Assembly (NCBI GenBank): GCA_025766275.1
Contig: JAFKAC010000104.1
Coordinates: 62,001 to 126,000, forward strand
From: Lactarius indigo
Lineage: Eukaryota; Basidiomycota; Agaricomycetes; Russulales; Russulaceae
Length of the DNA: 64,000 bases
Reading direction: 5' to 3'
Shown here: positions 60,882-64,000 of the stretch, in pieces
Position numbering within the stretch: position 1 is the first letter of the stretch
How the letters are laid out: each line of letters starts with the position of its first letter
Program-made: the position numbers and the translations under genes
The notes under the pieces: model-generated
The model's input: only the letters and a program-made list of their open reading frames with translations
Told to the model about the DNA's origin: nothing
Databases searched by the model: none

Positions 60882-63800
60882 CTACCGGAGCAATTGCATG
60901 TTCTGGTCGCCGGACGGGTAGCGGTACGCAACGAAATCTGGACTTTGGTCAACGAGCGCCTCGATGTTCTTTCGCGTTGACAGGGACATCGACAGCCTCG
61001 GGAATACATGGCCATGCCCCGCTTCTCCGTTGGTCATCGTGTTCCCATAATGCATCCCCATCTCTGCCTCGTGCCGTGCCTCCGACCCGGAGCCTCTCCC
61101 TAATGGGAACTCGACGGGCTCTGGGTCCTGCACCGGAGTAGACGTCTTCCGCCCTAGCAACGATGCAAAGCCAAACTTACTCTTACGTTTTGTGGGTTGT
61201 TGCGCGTGGAGGGATGACGGCACGAGCACACTGCGTGAGGCACCGAACTCGCCGTACTTTTCCGAATCAAAATCTGCACGTCGCGCTGGCATCGTCTGGA
61301 CAACCAGGCCCGAGGGTGGGTTGCTAAGTCCATTGAACGACTGCCGCCGCATCTCCGCGCGGCTAAACGGCGCCTGTGGTGCGGTGAGCGCCTGCCCACC
61401 GTTAACTTCACGCATGTTATATGAAAACAGCGTGCGGGGTCGAAGTTCTGTCTGCACATGGATTGGTGCGCGTAGTTGGACCTCGCCAGGGAGTGGTGGG
61501 AGCACCTTGTCCCGCCACCCGGTCGACGCTTGTGAGGGAGCTGCCTGAGATACCGACGTTGGGATTCGTGGAACTGGTGGGGCAGGACCGACCAGGACTT
61601 GAGATGCACGACGACGTAGATCAGGTTCCGACGTCGTTGGGTGCACACCCCGCTGAGTTGTCGAGGGTCGTAAACGTTCCTCCTCTGGGGTGAATGGGGG
61701 TTGTTCCGCATCACTGTCGGCCAGAAGTGCTTTACGACTATCAGAAAGCTCAGAGATGACTACCGGTCGCGAGGAAGTCGGAGATGGGAGTAGGCTGGAC
61801 GGTGCGGTGGGTGGGGACATGCCAGCAGAAGATAGAGGATAATTAGGGGAAGCCGATGATGGAAGGGAAGGTGTGGAGACGTGCCGTAGGGCAGAACCTC
61901 CGTTGTCTCCCGTGCCACGACTAACTAAATACGACAATGGGGGTGGCGGTGCAAGAGGGTAATCATCATCGTGCGGGCGGTCAAGCGAGCGCACATGCGA
62001 AACGTTGGTGATGGAAGCGTCGACGTCATTTTTCGAAGAACCAGTAACTAGCCGCCATATCTTCGCCAGACCGTTCTTCTTCTTTGGCTTGTCTTCAGGC
62101 GGTTGCTCAACACCCCGCTGAGGAGCCAACGCCGCGCCGTTTCTCCAACTGTTTATGGTTTGATACCTATCAGCCGTGTCGGCCGGAGAGTGTGAAAGGC
62201 GCTCGCCGCCATGTTGCAGAGCAATACTGACATAATCAGCTTAGCAAGTAGCATAATGCAAAGTGTCATAAGTAAACGCACTGCATATCCACCATACTTC
62301 CACTAAATCCAGAAGGCGCCAGACTGTCCGAGCTCCGCAACCCCGGAGACAGATTCCGCGTGTTGAAGAACCGGTTCCGCCGGTTCGGGGATGTACCGGC
62401 AGAAATCATGCTCAGAGCTTCAACGGACGCGTTTGACTGCAGGCCACGTGTGTCCATTGGGGCAGTCAACACACTCATAGGGCGGGAAATCGACGAGCGG
62501 GATGGGAGAAGGGGAAGCCCACTATCGGTATGTGGCAAGGGGCTCATGGCCGAATACATTGAAGCAACGTCAATGGCCGAGCCGCGAGAAGACTTGCGTG
62601 CACGTGCACGCTTTTCCTCACGACGCCGTTGTTGACGCTCTTCGCGCTCTTCCTTGCGAACATCTACGTGCTCGACGATCATGCCGTTCTCCAGAACGGT
62701 GACCTCACGTCCGTGGCCGGTCGTTTGGGTTGGTAGAGGGATCATCGAAGAACGAGTGGTTTTGATTCGCACGCCACGGTCATCCGATGAAGTGGTAACG
62801 CCAAGCTCGTAGGCAGAGCGGCGCAACTGCGAATAAGCATCTCGCATCCTATCCTCGAGCTGGCGAGACTCTTGTAAGGCACGCGCGTGTGCCAATGCTT
62901 CCGCCTCGACCAATGTCTGCTGCGTCTTGACATATTTATCAAGAGCATCGTTTTTCGAAGCAGGTCCTTTGGGATTCTACGGGTATGCAGGTCAGTCAAA
63001 CCCGTATTGTAAAGGCCAAGGGGGTTGACAACAGTGAAATCAAGCGCACCATAGTGAGCCATAGCTTCAAGTTGGCCTCTGTCAACCGCCCCCCATGAGC
63101 CCTTGGCCGCTGAAGATCCGGAGGCAGAACGCCCATTGCTTCCTCTTCGAGCTCTCGTCTAAGCAAGTCTTCATAATGAACGTCACTTTCCCGTGCCCAA
63201 ATGCCGGGTGAGGTGACGTCGACGTCCGCCATATCCTGGTCGCGCATTGCGCACTCGACACAGACTTCTTCGGCGGGTAGAGGCTGAGTGGTAAAGACGG
63301 GATTGATGGGCTTTGGAGCAGGTGTTGGCGTAATGTAGGTGGGTTGCTGGGCCTGCACGCGCGGATTCGGAGAGACGACTGGGACGGCCATGGTGGGGCT
63401 GTATTGAGCCGTACTGGATATGCGCATACCTGGTGACAGGGGGCTTGGCAGGGCGATGCTCTGAGCTTGGCTTGTCACACCGCCGGAACGAGGAGAAGGT
63501 GCGTAAGGTTCGAGTAGTTGAGGGTCTTGCGGGGAGGTCTGCCACGGTGAGACAGGTTGTAGAGGGCGTGGTTGCTGAGAGGAGAGGGGGGGATCGCCGG
63601 CCGCAGGCTGAGCCTTGCTGAGTTCACCACTTGAAGTTTGTGAGGCCTGTGAGGGACCAAAAAACTGCAAGTTGATCTCATTCACACTGGAGGAGCCATT
63701 GACTGGTTGTATGTGGTCGAGGGGAAATGAGTTTGGAGGAGAGCTGATGCTGAGAGGGGTGGATTGATAGTCAGTTTGTTGAACGACGCCGCGGTCATCT

Positions 63801-64000
63801 GAAAGAGGGGAGGTTAATTTGAGAGAAGACATGTTCGAATTATAGGGTGGCAATTCTGAGGGGGGAGGGAGAGGGGGGCCGCGGACAACTTGGTGCACGG
63901 CATCTGGGTAGAAGGGAGTGTGTGATGGAATGATGTCGGGAGAGGGAGCGCCCTGTTGGATAGCGGGAGGTACGTGGCGTGAGGAGGAGAGGACGGGGTA
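60882..64000 (-). CDS. Large disordered conserved basidiomycete protein (5' end beyond window)
   Basis: A long minus-strand gene, open in frame to base 64000. From the N-terminal side: HQVVRGPPLPPPSELPPYN and a Pro/Gln/Ser-rich stretch, then the best conserved block, VCVECAMRDQDMADVDVTSP, with IWARESDVHYEDLLRRELEE and GGRLTEANLKLWL. After an intron comes a helix, AEALAHARALQESRQLEDRM, then NGMIVEHVDVRKEEREERQQ with a strongly charged coiled coil. A second intron (about 62130-62285) precedes the last exon: KKKNGLAKIWRLVTGSSKND, PPPLSYLV and SKFGFASLLGRK, ending at stop 60882. The CVECAMRDxDMADVDVTSPG block recurs in conserved uncharacterised basidiomycete proteins as I remember them. No function is assigned. 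Confidence 0.78.

Overview
The window is nuclear DNA of a filamentous basidiomycete, most likely an Agaricomycete. Nearly every gene is cut by short introns (about 40-75 nt) with GT-AG, or sometimes GC-AG, ends. The set includes families typical of that class: a glyoxal oxidase (copper radical oxidase), a decayed F-box-like gene, a family-105-type six-hairpin glycosidase, and disordered Ser/Pro-rich proteins. No host, virus or bacterial signature was seen. Coordinates come from reading splice sites by eye and checking phase; genes with codon-exact exons are stated as such.

Layout. 1-324: 3' end of the splicing factor gene SLU7. 1383-2653: orphan membrane protein. About 3.1-4.3 kb: decayed F-box-like gene. 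4.7-13.2 kb: TRM112 (-), secreted GH105-like hydrolase (+), a rearranged relic of a repeated zinc-finger family, RNase H2 subunit B (+), 2-methylcitrate dehydratase (+). 13.5-20.0 kb: 830-aa disordered AT-hook protein (-) divergent from an SNAPC3/SNAP50-like gene (+), then ATP sulfurylase (-). 21.5-33.3 kb: single-pass membrane protein (-), ERO1 (-), SCP160/vigilin (+), SR140/U2SURP (-). 33.3-38.6 kb is a 5-kb stretch without a recognisable gene. 38.6-40.7 kb: a disordered protein with a C-terminal Hsp20-like domain (-). 40.7-44.3 kb is again empty.

44-57.5 kb is the most notable part: a tandem segmental array of a two-gene module. Each unit has a seven-transmembrane receptor gene on the minus strand facing, across a short divergent promoter, a glyoxal oxidase gene on the plus strand. 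Four receptors look intact and one is a relic. Only one glyoxal oxidase (52154-54719) is intact; two other units keep shredded copies of its 5' part. Receptors have been kept while the enzyme copies decayed.

57.3-64 kb: spacer, MND1 (-) with a start-codon-only exon and a 15-nt microexon, and a large disordered conserved basidiomycete protein (-) running off the right edge.

Most genes are housekeeping (splicing, tRNA/rRNA methylation, sulfur assimilation, oxidative protein folding, propionate catabolism, meiosis). The accessory content is the receptor/oxidase array, the F-box relic and the zinc-finger relic.
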